Shown one piece after another: positions 45,901-56,229 of a stretch of DNA of 64,000 nt. The position numbers and the translations under genes were made by a program. The notes beneath the pieces were generated by a model. That model made no database searches. It was not told the origin of the DNA and worked only from the letters and a program-made list of their open reading frames with translations. The DNA is from Leptura quadrifasciata. Taxonomy: Eukaryota; Arthropoda; Insecta; Coleoptera; Cerambycidae. The stretch lies in contig OY776676.1 in NCBI GenBank assembly GCA_963675555.1, positions 108,210,354-108,274,353 of the forward strand, written 5' to 3'. The number at the start of each line of letters is the position of its first letter. Position 1 is the first letter of the stretch.

Positions 45901-46465
45901 CATAGCGTAGCAGCATTAGACGCTCGGATAGGCCTTGTGGTACTTGTGTTAAGTTGGATACAAGTTGATTCCGAACGGCAAATCCTACTCCATGTTGTCT
46001 TCTTGAATTGGTGGGAAGACCTTTCCAATAGAAGGTGTAGTACTTTTCTGTGAGAGAGCCTTCCTCCAAAAATCGAGTTTCGCTGAGAGCTGCAACGTCA
46101 ACATTGAGTCGGTGAAGTTCTCTATCTATTAGAGCAGTTCTTCTTTCAGGCCGATCGGTGCGAGTGCTGTCGTTCAAAGTACGAACATTCCAAGCACCGT
46201 AGATGAAAGAATTAGTTTTGTTGGATTTAACTTGTCGGTGTTTTTTCGACATTCGATGAGGTGTCCCTGTGGGCACCCTCCCCCGGAGATCCGATCGGGA
46301 GGGTATTTTACCTCCGGATGATTTTGTCCCACTTGAACGCTCCATCATTTTTTAAAGCCTTAATCGACTGAAAACGAAGCTGCATTTGAAGTTTTAGCTG
46401 GAGCAGGTATGCAACTGACCAGCTCGGTTGCGGAAGGCGAGTGGTGTGGTCCCATGGCACAGAAG
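42974..46465 (-). mobile_element. Full-length APE-type LINE with perfect 12-bp target duplication
   Basis: 3492 bp. GATAATAAGATA stands at 42962-42973 and 46466-46477. The 3' end (low coordinate) is a short (TAA)n run. The 5' UTR is about 117 bp (46349-46465) and the single long ORF is uninterrupted. A second, truncated copy is at 9699-11769. Confidence 0.95.
43079..46348 (-). CDS. LINE polyprotein: AP endonuclease, reverse transcriptase, C2H2 finger
   Basis: 1089 residues, intact from ATG to stop. The endonuclease (about 48-305) shows WNVRT (53), SETRF (89), GDFNAR (198), LLDYV (266) and TDHRPV (293), the nicking-enzyme residues of APE-type elements. The RT (about 560-860) shows GNYRGIALL (603), SGFRPNRGTSD (639), AFIDLTKAFDSVD (671), GVRQGCVLAPLLF (730) and QYADDCVLL (793). 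A helical 'thumb' with LLYGCESW follows. The end has a C2H2-like finger (C1067, C1070, H1083, H1087). It resembles the LINE proteins often mis-annotated as craniofacial development protein 2-like. RTE-like affinity is probable but not proven. No ORF1 precedes it. All catalytic residues are present, so it could be active. Confidence 0.95.
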   Translation of the reverse strand: MMERSSGTKSSGGKIPSRSDLRGRVPTGTPHRMSKKHRQVKSNKTNSFIYGAWNVRTLNDSTRTDRPERRTALIDRELHRLNVDVAALSETRFLEEGSLTEKYYTFYWKGLPTNSRRQHGVGFAVRNQLVSNLTQVPQGLSERLMLLRYELSDGNAVNLISAYAPTLDASHETKESFYQQLEETLCRIPKTERLVILGDFNARVGRDAETWPGIIGKNGLGNMKANGQLLLTKCAEHDLVITNTIFRQKDKFKGTWRHPRSGHWHLLDYVIVRRKHLKDVQITKARIDSECWTDHRPVVSKMKIVMRPKHRRTQVKRRLRLCISKLRDQQTVEQLKQKVQENLSALEETNSVDVAATWTQIKDSLKSASEEILGTAASKKQEDWFNDNEAFIQELLDRKHTAFQNAINHPNDSSKAEAFIQSKYETQREIRRIKNEWWASKAREIQRYADSHDYRNFFQEVKAVYGPSRKNMCPIKDLNGNLLKEDQEIRARWKEHYSNILNQQSQADHDIINFIPQYDTFEDLDKPLTTEEILTAIGQLKNNKSPGADSLPAEIFKAVSSELIPYLKKLFDVVWESGQAPQEFRDTLLINLFKNKGSAADCGNYRGIALLAVGGKILTKAMANRLTPVMEKLLPETQSGFRPNRGTSDLIFTLKQLQEKALEHQGEIHMAFIDLTKAFDSVDREVLWKIMFRLGIPRKFVEVCRSLHTNNNAQVMYNNEATEPFQTLTGVRQGCVLAPLLFNLFTTALTIIVDNKLTVRGIGLRYRFDGGLFNIGRFRAFTKTRTRFICDLQYADDCVLLASTPEELQELLDVYAQSYDSLGLKINIGKTKIMSTPHQVNQIDITLNGNSLEVVDQFNYLGNVVNDKANMDSEIRNRTNAASRALWGLRERVFDNHDLALSTKMAVYRAVVIPTLLYGCESWVTYRRHVKELERFQQRHLRSMMKIRWFHHISNVEVLRRANSLPIEVLISRARLRWAGHVHRMHDNRLPKCTLYGELLSGRRRRGGQRKRFKDALHENLKSCGIADEQWEQLAADRTEWRGVVASYQGDVAARRPNPRPNQVYVCPDCGRHVLSRIGLYSHSRVHRR

Positions 46466-46477
46466 GATAATAAGATA

Positions 46478-47160
46478 ATCTTTATCCCGAAATGCTGAAT
46501 GACCCAGTAGTCATGTACAACTCTATATTTTCTTTATTTTTGAAGTATTGATTTGAAATTCTGAGAACGTGTGTATCATATTAAATGTTAACTTTAAGCG
46601 AAAATTACGAAAAAACATGTTTTCTTCATTTTGTAGTCTTGTAGTTTTGTAGTTTCGTAGTAGTATTTTTAAATGGAGCCCTATTTTTAAACGGCATTTT
46701 AATGCCCTCATTATGAGAAGGTTTATTGACATTAATATTTTGGGAAGCATTCATAAGAATATAGACAGATGGATTTTAAAGCATTTAAAAAAAATGTATC
46801 TACTTTAACACATGTGAAGATAATGACCCAAGCCAAGAAGGTTTATTTGTGATTTGTAATACAAAGTAAATAAAAGTGTATTATTGTTTATTGCAGTTCT
46901 TGGACGTAGCCTGTTAATTACCGTTTTATGTTGAGTTTGCTTTGAAAAAGGATGTGTTTTATTAGAGCTAATGAGACCTTAATGTTTACTATGTACTGTT
47001 GAACATCATAGTAATGCCACATGTGCCAAAACAATGTTGGCAATAATGAATAGTAGAGGAAATTAACGCATTTACTTCTTAATCGTTACTACTACAATGT
47101 AAAGACTTGAAATTTGTATTATGTTAAGTTTCGGCAGCATATGAAATGTATACCTTTGAA
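46478..47160. other. Spacer right of the intact LINE
   Basis: AT-rich, non-coding, nothing recognised. Confidence 0.4.
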
Positions 47161-47175
47161 AATGAGTGTACTCAG

Positions 47176-47200
47176 CCCCGGGGAGGGGGGAGGGGGGTTG
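47176..47200 (+). other. G-run, possible G-quadruplex
   Basis: GGGGAGGGGGGAGGGGGG has enough runs of three Gs to form a four-stranded structure. It is isolated in AT-rich DNA and not near a recognised gene. Confidence 0.5.
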
Positions 47201-47924
47201 CATCCCCCAGTTTACAACCCCAATTCAATAACTTGCAAAATTTTCACCGAAATCGACTGAAATTCATTCATGGAGATCCTTGGGGTCTCTGATTACAAAT
47301 CCGACGTGAAAATTGGAAAATAGAAAATGGCACATTTACCGATAGCCCCAGGTGGAAATTTGATAAGTATTGAGCTCTCATACCTGATCATTCTCTCTTA
47401 ACCAATCAACACAATATACGAATTACTCCAGTAATGGACGCTTCACGTACTAGTGGAGTCAAATTTGGATTAAAAAGTAGTGCCCTCCCCCTTTCTTTAT
47501 GCCACTGGTTGAATTTAATTTTGGTTAGTACCATGAAATAGTAACTCTTATTGATATTAAACAACGCACCAAATTGCTGTAACACGAAAGGTTTCTGAAA
47601 TATTAAATTAAAACCTATTCTAGAGTACCACCTTCTCCGTTAGAAAGCATTTCCGGACGTATGTCTATGGGGATTTTTTTTATTTTAGCCAATACTATCT
47701 TTATTCAAAGTTAGAGATATGAATTTCCTAAAACTCTGTATATCTCATATGAAGTAGCTTCGCCCGGGTCGCGCAATCCTCCGCGCGCCTCATTAATAAT
47801 AATTAATAATTTAATTTCTAATAATATTTTAACAGTTTTCTCTTGCGAAAATTAAAATCTAGACATCTATAAACAACCAGGGCAAATTTCAAGTCAATAC
47901 GTTGATTTATTTATTAGCAAAATG

Positions 47925-48610
47925 GTAAAATGCGAAAGTTAAAATATCTTGGCAAACATGCATTGCGGAGAAAACCTTGTTTTCTCAAATTGTCCGTCTT
48001 TTCATGTCCTTTTAAATCGTATAATAATATTTTATATTGGATTTATCTTTGCATGCCAAAATGTAATTTGCATATAACAATTTTTTTTAAAACGAAAAGA
48101 AAATGGTCAAAAGTTGAATTAAAAATGTTTTTTTTGAGCTATCACACACATTTCTCGGTTTTGATGGTAGGATTTCACAAGCATATAAAATTTTAGCGAC
48201 AATTCCGGCTTTCAGTTGTTTTAATGCCTATTCTGATTTGAAATTTTAATTGAAAATGGTACTTTGTAAGACCTTTTTTTCCTTAGGTTTCATTGCAATT
48301 TTCCCATTTTCTTCAGAGAAATATTAATATGTATATTTAAATACATCTAATTTTGCAATATTTCATTTTTTATAAATAATAATCGGAGAGAATTCTAGTT
48401 TAATATATTTGTTGTACAACTCACAACGGATAATTTCCTTCTTCTCCATTTGTCTCGTAGAACTTATAGATCTCGAGATATTTTTAAAAAACCGATGGAA
48501 AACATGCTCTAAAAAATTCAATTGTTTAAATAAACAAACGCTGATCTCGCTGAAACTGAAAAACTGGACTGGGAACTCAACTTGACCCCTTAAAATAGTT
48601 CAAACAAAAA
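47925..48610 (+). repeat. Dispersed repeat, copy 1
   Basis: Matches 62955-63500 in the same orientation over about 550-680 bp with many changes. Shared landmarks are AAAGTTAAAATATC, TTTCTCGGTTTTGAT, TAGGATTTCACAAG, CCCATTTTCTTCA and CAATTGTTTAAATAAA. No coding sequence; class unknown. Confidence 0.6.
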
Positions 48611-48660
48611 ATTTGTCCTATAATCTAGTCAGTAGGGGCTAAAAAATGTATTTGCCTTAT

Positions 48661-49686
48661 AAAAGGTGGAGTAGTAACATTTTTTTAAATATGTTGTTAA
48701 GGACTGGGCCGTGATAAAATATCCAAGGTTTCGGCTCGAGCCGCCGTCTTGGATAAAAGGTACAAAAAAGTAGTTTTTTGAAATTACTCCAGAGCGGTTG
48801 ATCCAACGATGAAATTGTCTATAACAAAGTGGAAGAAGACAAAATCTGTCATATATATATTGTTTTTTATGTTTTCGCGGGTGTTAAATGAAGTGAAATG
48901 AAGGTGCTCTCCCGCGTCCACACATAGCCCGCAGAGTAGCTGTTGGTTGCAGTCTGGTTACATTCCTTATAATAATATAAGAATTTTATAGAGGAGTTTG
49001 CGACTGAAATATTATGTTTTAATATTTCTGGCCTCTAGAAGCATACTTGAACTATGCTAAGCCCAGTCAGGCTATTTCTTTTTCGATTGCAACAGACACT
49101 GGACCGCTAGATGGCGCCTGCTTACTATTTTACATGTCGCTATCATAAAGATACTGAGATGTACCAAATAGTCAAGGGACCCTCGTGTCGTTCGTCCCAT
49201 GCCTACCTTGCACTAACGAGAGCTAACAGCTCGAAGCTGCAGTCCGCAAGTGGTATGGGACGACTGGCACGAGAGCTCTTTTAAGTAGGATCAGTCTTTC
49301 GGCTGGTGTTTGTTGCAATCGAAGCATTAGCGTTTTGTTGGTAATATGCGATTATTAATTACACTTAACGCACCAGGCTTGTAACATGTAATTCAGCGCT
49401 CGGCGGGGCACATAGCCCGGAGAGTAGCTGTTGGTTGCAGTCTGGTTACAAACCCCATTTTTGTGATTTTTCAATTATTTCTTTCTATTTATTACATTAA
49501 TTATATTAATTTTGTAAGTTCAAAGTATACTTATGTCCACACCAACTTGAGGTACAGTAAATGGCGCGTTTTTTTTTTATTGTGGTATCCCCGATAGGCC
49601 CAATCCACAGCTTTGCGATCTTGATGGATTTTTTATCACGGCCCAGCCCTTAACATATTAAAAAATTGTTACTATTCCACCTTTTG
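48661..49686. mobile_element. Inverted-repeat element containing a hammerhead relic
   Basis: 48661-48725 and 49625-49686 are inverted (AAAAGGTGGAGTAGTAACAT, ACTGGGCCGTGATAAAA). Inside, the ~38-bp block AGAGTAGCTGTTGGTTGCAG with its surroundings is directly repeated at about 48926-48963 and 49407-49449. It brackets about 460 bp that hold the hammerhead relic, as if a repeat had been inserted with a long target duplication or had arisen by tandem exchange. Confidence 0.6.
49192..49263 (+). ncRNA. Degenerate type I hammerhead ribozyme
   Basis: The outer stem I TCGTCCCATGCC pairs with GGTATGGGACGA (one G-U). Inner stem I is CTTGC/GCAAG. The core reads CTAACGA (49213-49219), differing from CTGATGA at two sites including G5. 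Stem II is perfect, GAGCT-AAC-AGCTC. GAAG replaces GAAA. The cleavage triplet AGTC ends at 49244. Same family as 23725-23818; the G5 change should abolish cleavage. Confidence 0.6.
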
Positions 49687-51620
49687 CGGGCTAAACTTTT
49701 TTTAAGCCGACAATTCACATTAAAATCCTAATTTGACTACAGTACATTGTTTGGGATATGACCTCGTTCATGTCATGTCACATGTACCAAGTATTGCTAT
49801 GTATATGATGTAGAGTAGATAAGGAATGGAAGAAATAGATGTAAAACCTTGCCCATTAAGATGGGTACTTTCAACAGTAGTACATAAAAATATCTTTCTT
49901 AAGAATCGAAAAATTGCAAATAAATCGTTTCCAAGAAAATACTATATGGCATCAAATATAAAGTAATTGAATTGAAACCAGACTGGTCCATATATTAATG
50001 TCTCCATTCGATTACTAGTACAGGTAAATTGGAATTCGGCTCAACAAGGAATAATAAAAGAGTAGTTCAATTTTTTTTTTGGAAATGTCGAGAAAAACAT
50101 TTATAGATGGGTCTGTGGGCGCACGTTGGGCGAAACATACTTAAGAACATGTGACTAGGGGAGAAATTACGATTTTTAGTCTTTTACTTACAGCTTAGTA
50201 TGTACTATATCAAAAGATATCAAGAAATCTTTTTTAATTAATACTAAACAGTACTAAGTAAAATTTATTTTGTAATCGCTAATTTTAGATGAATTTTAAT
50301 GGAACATGTATGGAATTTAAAAAAATATAGGTACTTAAAATGTATTAATATTTACCTTACATTTACATTTTCTAGTGGGGTAATTGCTTGTGTTCGTCAT
50401 GATGAATAGTATCCTCTATTCGCTTATATATACATTTGTCAATATGACAGTGACTGAAAATGGCTAACGGTTATTTAGATTTCATTCATTTCATTTCAGT
50501 CAGTATGGAGCTGCTGAGTTTCTAATTAACAGTTAATTAAAAATGCAATAAAAAACATGATCCTATATAATTTTATTGTGTCAGCCACTTGTTTTATATA
50601 TTGTAATGTTCTTTTTCAATTTTTTTCTGTTATTTTATATAATTCACGTATCAAATAAATTTGAATTCAAAATATTGGGGTAAATATATAAGACAGATTT
50701 TTGACCTTTCAAATGCCACGTATTTATTGCGGCTGAAAATAGGTAATAGGCCGATTTTCCCATTGTATACATGGTTCTCACCAGTGACGCATCACTCATA
50801 ATATATTTTATTATTTTTATTAATGTCAATGTCATTGTGATACCCCACCAATGATTTCTTGTCAAAATAATTTATTTGACATAACTGACATAAAAATCCC
50901 TATTTACAGCAGACTTTGTAGTAGTGTAGTAGTGACATTAACATTGAGTTCGTTCTTGATATTTTTATAAGAAATTCAGCAGAAACCAAGCTCGGTAGCT
51001 ACTTTAATCGGTCAGTTATATCAATATCTTCATCCCATGTTATTGCCAGCTACAATAAAATCATATACCCATATTGCCACCATCTCCCTAGCTATAATTC
51101 GCGTTTAAACATACGCGACTGTTTTTCAATAACAGCAAAGTTTTAGTGAGAATTCGGTAAGTGAGAAGTGATTCTGTCACGTCACACTGTTGTGCTTGTT
51201 ACGAAATCTATTAATATAAGACTTCATTCAAGCAATTAAATTAGTTGATATAATAGTGTCAAGTCATCTGAATAACCATTAACATTGGTTTATTTTTAAT
51301 TTCAAGTGCCGTATGGTACCTGTTTGTAACTCAAGGGTCGAACGAAGATTTACCAATTTTTGACATTAACCGTAGTCATTTTTCTAATACAGAAAGTCAC
51401 GAAAATAATGTTGATAGTGTCAAAGAATAAGGAACTATAGTAGAAGCGGCACTTAAGTTTCTTTCTATAACTGAACTGATTTAAATGTTGACGAATGAGG
51501 CGGCTTCCTAGCGGCCTAGCGGATGTTTTAGTAACTTATAATATTAGTACCGAACGCCACCGCAATGAACATTGTTTTACTATCCAAAACGACCACAGCA
51601 GCCGGTGGCGTGCTATCCAC
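49687..51620. other. Non-coding region
   Basis: AT-rich, with no similarity recognised. The longest open frame here (50644-50865, minus) looks random. Confidence 0.4.
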
Positions 51621-51628
51621 TAGTCATC

Positions 51629-52059
51629 TAGAGACCCTATAAAGTAGAGACTGGCCACTCGAGTGGGAGGCACTGATGGGTGCGTATGAAAAATGGATGC
51701 ATAATGGCGGCCGAGTAGCTTTTATTTTGACGAGCATAGTGTCATTAGACTCAATGTAATAGGTTAAAATTAAAATAACAGTCTGTTATGAGTGATTTGG
51801 CCACGAAACAGTTAATGGTAACGTTATTACTTACATATATTTTTTCCACTTTGTCAAAACAAATACTGCAACCTCCTTTTGATACTTGCGTTACTTTGTA
51901 AACACAATGATGCCCCCACCACCTAGATGCTAGGTGGAGTTGCTGATGCACACGCGCTAGAGTCCCTATACACGCGGCACTGAAATTATCGCCGCCATGA
52001 TGCATCCAATTGCATGGAGTGGCGGACGAGTGGCCAGTCTCCACTTTATAGGGTCCCTA
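51629..52059. mobile_element. hAT-like MITE, copy 1 (431 bp)
   Basis: Ends TAGAGACCCTATAAAG and, inverse, TAGGGACCCTATAAAG, followed by GAGACTGGCCACTCG on both sides (about 33-bp terminal repeats). Flanked by TAGTCATC at 51621-51628 and 52060-52067. An 8-bp target duplication and TA(R)G tips fit hAT-like or P-like elements. No coding sequence. Confidence 0.8.
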
Positions 52060-52067
52060 TAGTCATC

Positions 52068-52359
52068 TAGAGACCCTATAAAGTAGAGACCGGCCACTCG
52101 AATGGGAGACACTGATTAGTCCGTATGAAAAGTGAATGCATAATGGCAGCGCTGTTGTTTTGACGAACTTAGTGTCATCAAAGTCAATGTAACAGGTTAA
52201 AATTAAAATAACAGTCTGTTATGACTGGTTTGGTCAACCTGTTTTTGACACTTGCGCTACGTTGTAAACACACTGGTGCATACACGTATACACAAACCAT
52301 CGCCGCCATTATACATCCACTTGGGCCGAGTGACCAGTCTCTACTTTATAGGGACTCAA
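52068..52359. mobile_element. hAT-like MITE, copy 2 (292 bp)
   Basis: Same terminal repeats (the right tip, inverse, is TTGAGTCCCTATAAAG). It directly follows copy 1: the TAGTCATC at 52060-52067 is both its left and copy 1's right duplication, and a third exact TAGTCATC closes it at 52360-52367. It is internally shorter than copy 1 by about 140 bp. Confidence 0.8.
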
Positions 52360-52459
52360 TAGTCATCTGTTGTTATAATGGACGCTATTGATCAGTCATG
52401 TTCATATTTGAATTATCTGTGGTTCACGCGTTAAAAATGAGTGTACACCACCCAAATTA

Positions 52460-52966
52460 ATGAACATCGCTAATTCTGCTATAGAAAATTTAGTTCCTAC
52501 GAAATCTCGCAAAGTTGATGAATTATCATACGATCGACTAATAAAATGGGCTCAAGAGCAAAATCTGTTGGCGTATTTCTCACATTTGTCTGAAAAACAT
52601 AAAATGAGAAGTTAAACTCTCTGGGTACAGCATTCGATTCCTAAAGCTAATTAAATCTAAAAATTAATATAAATATTGCAAAATATGCAAAACTCGATGC
52701 GTGTTAACCAAAGAACAGTTAGACGACTTTCTGCAAAGTGCATCCAATTATACTATTTAGGTAGGTAAAAGATTTACCATCCTTTACTAGTGAAATAATT
52801 AATTGTCGATTGATTATAGGTTATACTGGTATTCGGACTCACAGGGGCCTGCCGCTGTGATGAGCTATTAAAATTGATATAAAAGATATCGAGGATTGTG
52901 CAACATTAATTTTAGCAAAAAATCCAAATACAAAAACTAAAAGGCTACAGTCCTATACTATTAGAC
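52460..52966 (+). pseudogene. Crypton recombinase relic, 5' part
   Basis: MNIANSAIENLVPTKSRKVD, then YDRLIKWAQEQN and LLAYFSHLSEKHK correspond to the core-binding region of the Crypton at 17.5 kb. After stops and frameshifts VILVFGLTGACRCDELLK is the box I Arg region (VGLLFGIMGACRREEL in the other copy). NPNTKTKRLQSYTI corresponds to GTKTKTERQFVI. A short intron-like gap (GTAGGTAAAAG.. to TTATAG, about 52760-52818) falls at the same place as the intron of the other copy. The gene breaks off near 52966 and resumes at about 54990. Confidence 0.65.
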
Positions 52967-54989
52967 ACTTAAAGCATCGACAAGAACGTAGACGTTAACG
53001 TATAAAATGACAGCTACGTAGACGCAATAGCGAATTGTTCTACGTTTGTACTTACGCTTGACGTAAACTTACGTGTTCCTACGTACACGTAAAACGTATC
53101 ATATCTAGCCGAGTAATGGCGATGGGACCACCGATTGCACACGATTGTATCATTGTAACTGTCATTCGCATAACCACCATCGATTTTTGTTATTTTTGAC
53201 CTATTTACAAACCTATGCAATATAAATAAAACAAAGACACCAATGAAAAGTGCTGGGTTAAGCGGTTATGGTTATAAGGTTCTATTCGTTGAAATTTAGT
53301 TCACGTTACGTTTCAAACAGTGTGCTTTATCTCAATTTAAGTCAATGTATCGTATAACTCCAAAGAGTTACATATACGGCGCTGGTGTTGCTTTAAGTGT
53401 ATACTATTGAGGACTTTTATTTGAATTTATGCTGTGATGGTCTATGGTCGCGTCTTAGTTACCGAATAGCAATAAATAGAGCCAAATTGGAATTCGAAAT
53501 TTTTCGGTGGTGAAACTATTGTTGATGTGTGTTGTAATTTGCTTAAAAAATGAGCTTCATAGTAGTCCCCTGTGGAACTGCAGAAGGCGAAACACGTTAA
53601 AGTACTGCGAACGCAACAAAAGACATCTCCCACCCCCGTTTTCGAGGGTGAAGAATATGATGGTGACAATGATTTATACCCTAATTTAGCGCAAACCAAT
53701 CCTGCATCCAAAAAACGAATCCTTTCCTGGTTTTTCGGTTCCTGGCGTGCGAGGACTTGCTGGAGCGAAATTTTTTGGTCAATTTCAATAAATTGTTATA
53801 CTGTTTACAGGCCACCTCGCTCGACCCAAGGGGGTTGAACCACATCCCCAAAAATCGATGGCATTGCCACTATCGTGTTTCTCGCCCTCGAAAACGGGGA
53901 TATTTCGGTTTTTGGGGATGTGGTTTCGACCCGTATCGAATCGGTGCGATAGTAACTTTGAACTGGCCTTTGAAAAGTATGAGCAGTTGTGCCATTCGAA
54001 GAACATGAAGGACATCACTAACGAAAAAAACGTTGCTAATATATTTTGAAGAGCTAAGTAACAGCCAGAAGCCCTCATCCCTTTGATGTTGCTACTCGAT
54101 AACGAAGACGGAAATATCGATCAAGAAGCATGTTGATATAAATTTTAAAAAAATATATATATTTTTCAAAATTTGCTTTTCTTATAGTCGTACTAAAAAG
54201 TAAAAAATAATTGCAAGAAAAGCAAGACGTGCGCGCTTTGTACGATTATACGCATGATGCGCACGCCTTGCTTTTCTTGCAATTATTTTTTATTTTTTAG
54301 TACGACTGTAAGAAAAGCAAGTTAATTTTTTTTTATTTTATTTTCTACTTTCTAGCCATACTTTAATTATTTATAACGTATAGAACCAATTTACATTAAT
54401 TTATTCATTGGAGCTGGGTTCCGAGGTATGAACCTAACGACGTTCCATTATGACAGTGGACCTAATATTGTGCCATTTGTACGGGAAAAAACGGACATAG
54501 AATTCTCTGATCAGGCAAAAACTCTTTGAATTCTCCGTTTTATCGGAGGTGCCGGTTGGACAGTATATTTAATCAATTTCCACCCCTGCGCCCCTAGTGC
54601 GGATATTTGCAAAAGTAATGGTGGAGTACTGTATTTTCATCATGCCTTAGTAACTGTGCAAAATTTTATCTATTGATTATGTCAGGAAGTGTGTTAAATA
54701 AAGTATGCAAAATTTGAAGACAAACGTGGATACTGAAAAATACTACATTAAAAAAGAGAAAGAAGCAAGTAAAAAATGTAAATCTGTCATCAGTTAATCT
54801 GACAAATGTCACATTGACATTTTATTGCTGTCAGCAGAGGACGAGTAATATTTATTATATATTATATTTGTTTTGATTTTTAGTTTGGCTGGTGGATGCT
54901 GAAGAGTGGAGTTAAAACTTCTGAGGACTAGCAATGTCATAGATGAAGGATCATATTTTAGAGTCGTAATTTCGAATACCAAAACTTAT
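52967..54989. mobile_element. ~2-kb insertion block inside the Crypton relic
   Basis: It separates two halves of one recombinase gene. Contents are an ACGT-rich stretch (52980-53110), TTCGAGGG-type palindromic MITE sequence (53630-53935, with CCACATCCCCAAAAA facing TTTTTGGGGATGTGG), a strong hairpin at 54186-54307, and plain AT-rich DNA. No single terminal repeat pair spans the block, so more than one insertion is likely. Confidence 0.45.
54186..54307. repeat. Near-perfect hairpin, ~50-nt arms
   Basis: AGTCGTACTAAAAAGTAAAA..GCAAGAAAAGCAAG faces CTTGCTTTTCTTGC..TTTTTTAGTACGACT, with GACGTGCGC/GCGCACG at the inner end. Non-coding MITE-like hairpin. Confidence 0.75.
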
Positions 54990-55385
54990 ACAAGCAGATA
55001 AATTTTTATAACGGTTGAAAATATTGATAGTGTTAATTTGGTTGAAACTGTCTGAAATTACGTGGGATTTCGACCTAAAAATTATTCTTTTGATCGTTTT
55101 TCTGTGGCATACAGAAATGGTCGATACACGAATCAGCCTATTGGGGTAAATACAATGGGAAGTATGCGAAAGTAATTGCAGAGTTCTCGGAGTTGCGTCA
55201 TGCAAAGGAATTTACTGATAATTGTTCTTGGCGCACCTCCAATGCAATTTTGACAAATGCAGGAGTAGATCTCCGTGACATAATAAGTCGCGGTGGATGG
55301 TATTCTGATTCTGTTGCGTAGAGACTTCTGCTAAGGATGAGAAGAAAATCATAGCCCAAATTTTGGGGGAAAATGGAGCAGTTTC
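54990..55385 (+). pseudogene. Crypton recombinase relic, 3' part
   Basis: NYVGFRPKNYSFDRFSVAYR and NGRYTNQPIGVNTMGSM match MEFRPPNL..FFLNYQRGKCRKQPIGINKFGS of the other copy. NCSWRTSNAILTNAGVDLRD and IISRGGWYSDSVA match the HC.RR, ATILV, GGWRS..AE region; the H-x-x-R and the tyrosine are lost. Continues the gene started at 52460. Confidence 0.65.
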
Positions 55386-55517
55386 ATCCGAAAAAGCTGA
55401 TGCCAGTCTCGGTAATCAATTCTAGTTGCACAAGCACATAGTGAAAACGGCCAGTTTTAATGAAGTGTTAACTTATGTAATTGTTCAAATTGTGTCGTTA
55501 ATATTTATAAATAATAA

Positions 55518-56176
55518 ATGATGTTATGTGGCAATTGTACAGATCTAACAGCTTCAGAAATAAAATTCCTGCAGTTGAAAACTAAGAGAGAGTTAAAAAT
55601 TTTATGCGATAAATGTGAAGATGGATTCTGGAAGGTACCTTCTCTAATAAAAGAGATTAACGAAACAAAAGAACTTTTAAATAATCTGTTACAAGATAGA
55701 AGACATGTTGTGGAAAATTCTTCTCTGAATGCGGAGGAAATACTGGAAGAAATGATAGAAAGGCAAAAGAGAGCTAATAATGTAATTGTCTCTAATATAA
55801 AGGAATCTGCAGCAGTGAACAAAGGAGATAGAATTACCGATGAAACAAATACTATAAAGCAATTATTCTCCAATATGCTGTGGGAAATTATAAAATAATA
55901 AGACTTGGCAAATATGATCCGGAAAAGACACGTCGAATAAAACTTATTTTTGAATCTAGAGATGAAGCACTCAAAATATTAAAAAACCGTCAAAAATTTA
56001 TTCAGAAGGTGCCAAATGTGAGGATTTATGGAGATCAAACAGTAAAGCAACGAGATTATTATAAAAGTTTAAAAAGGAAATTGGAGGCGATTATTGCAAG
56101 TGGAGATAATTCTAAAACAATTAAATATATAAATAATATTCCAAAAATTGTTAGCAAAACTGAATCAAAAAACTAA
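55518..56176 (+). pseudogene. LINE ORF1 (PHD-like zinc finger), one frameshift
   Basis: MLCGNCTDLTASEIKFLQLK and RELKILCDKCEDGFW carry the C-x2-C ... C-x2-C pattern seen in ORF1 of CR1-type elements. A coiled, charged middle (LIKEINETKELLNNLLQ..EEMIERQK) follows. Near 55880 the frame changes; the second half (RLGKYDPEKTRRIKLIFESR, AIKILKN-like, RDYYKSLKRKLEAI) fits the RNA-binding part. ORF1 binds element RNA in the particle. Confidence 0.65.
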
Positions 56177-56229
56177 ATGAAATACAAAACTGCAACGACT
56201 ATACTAGTGGTAACTTTAATAAAACTAAA

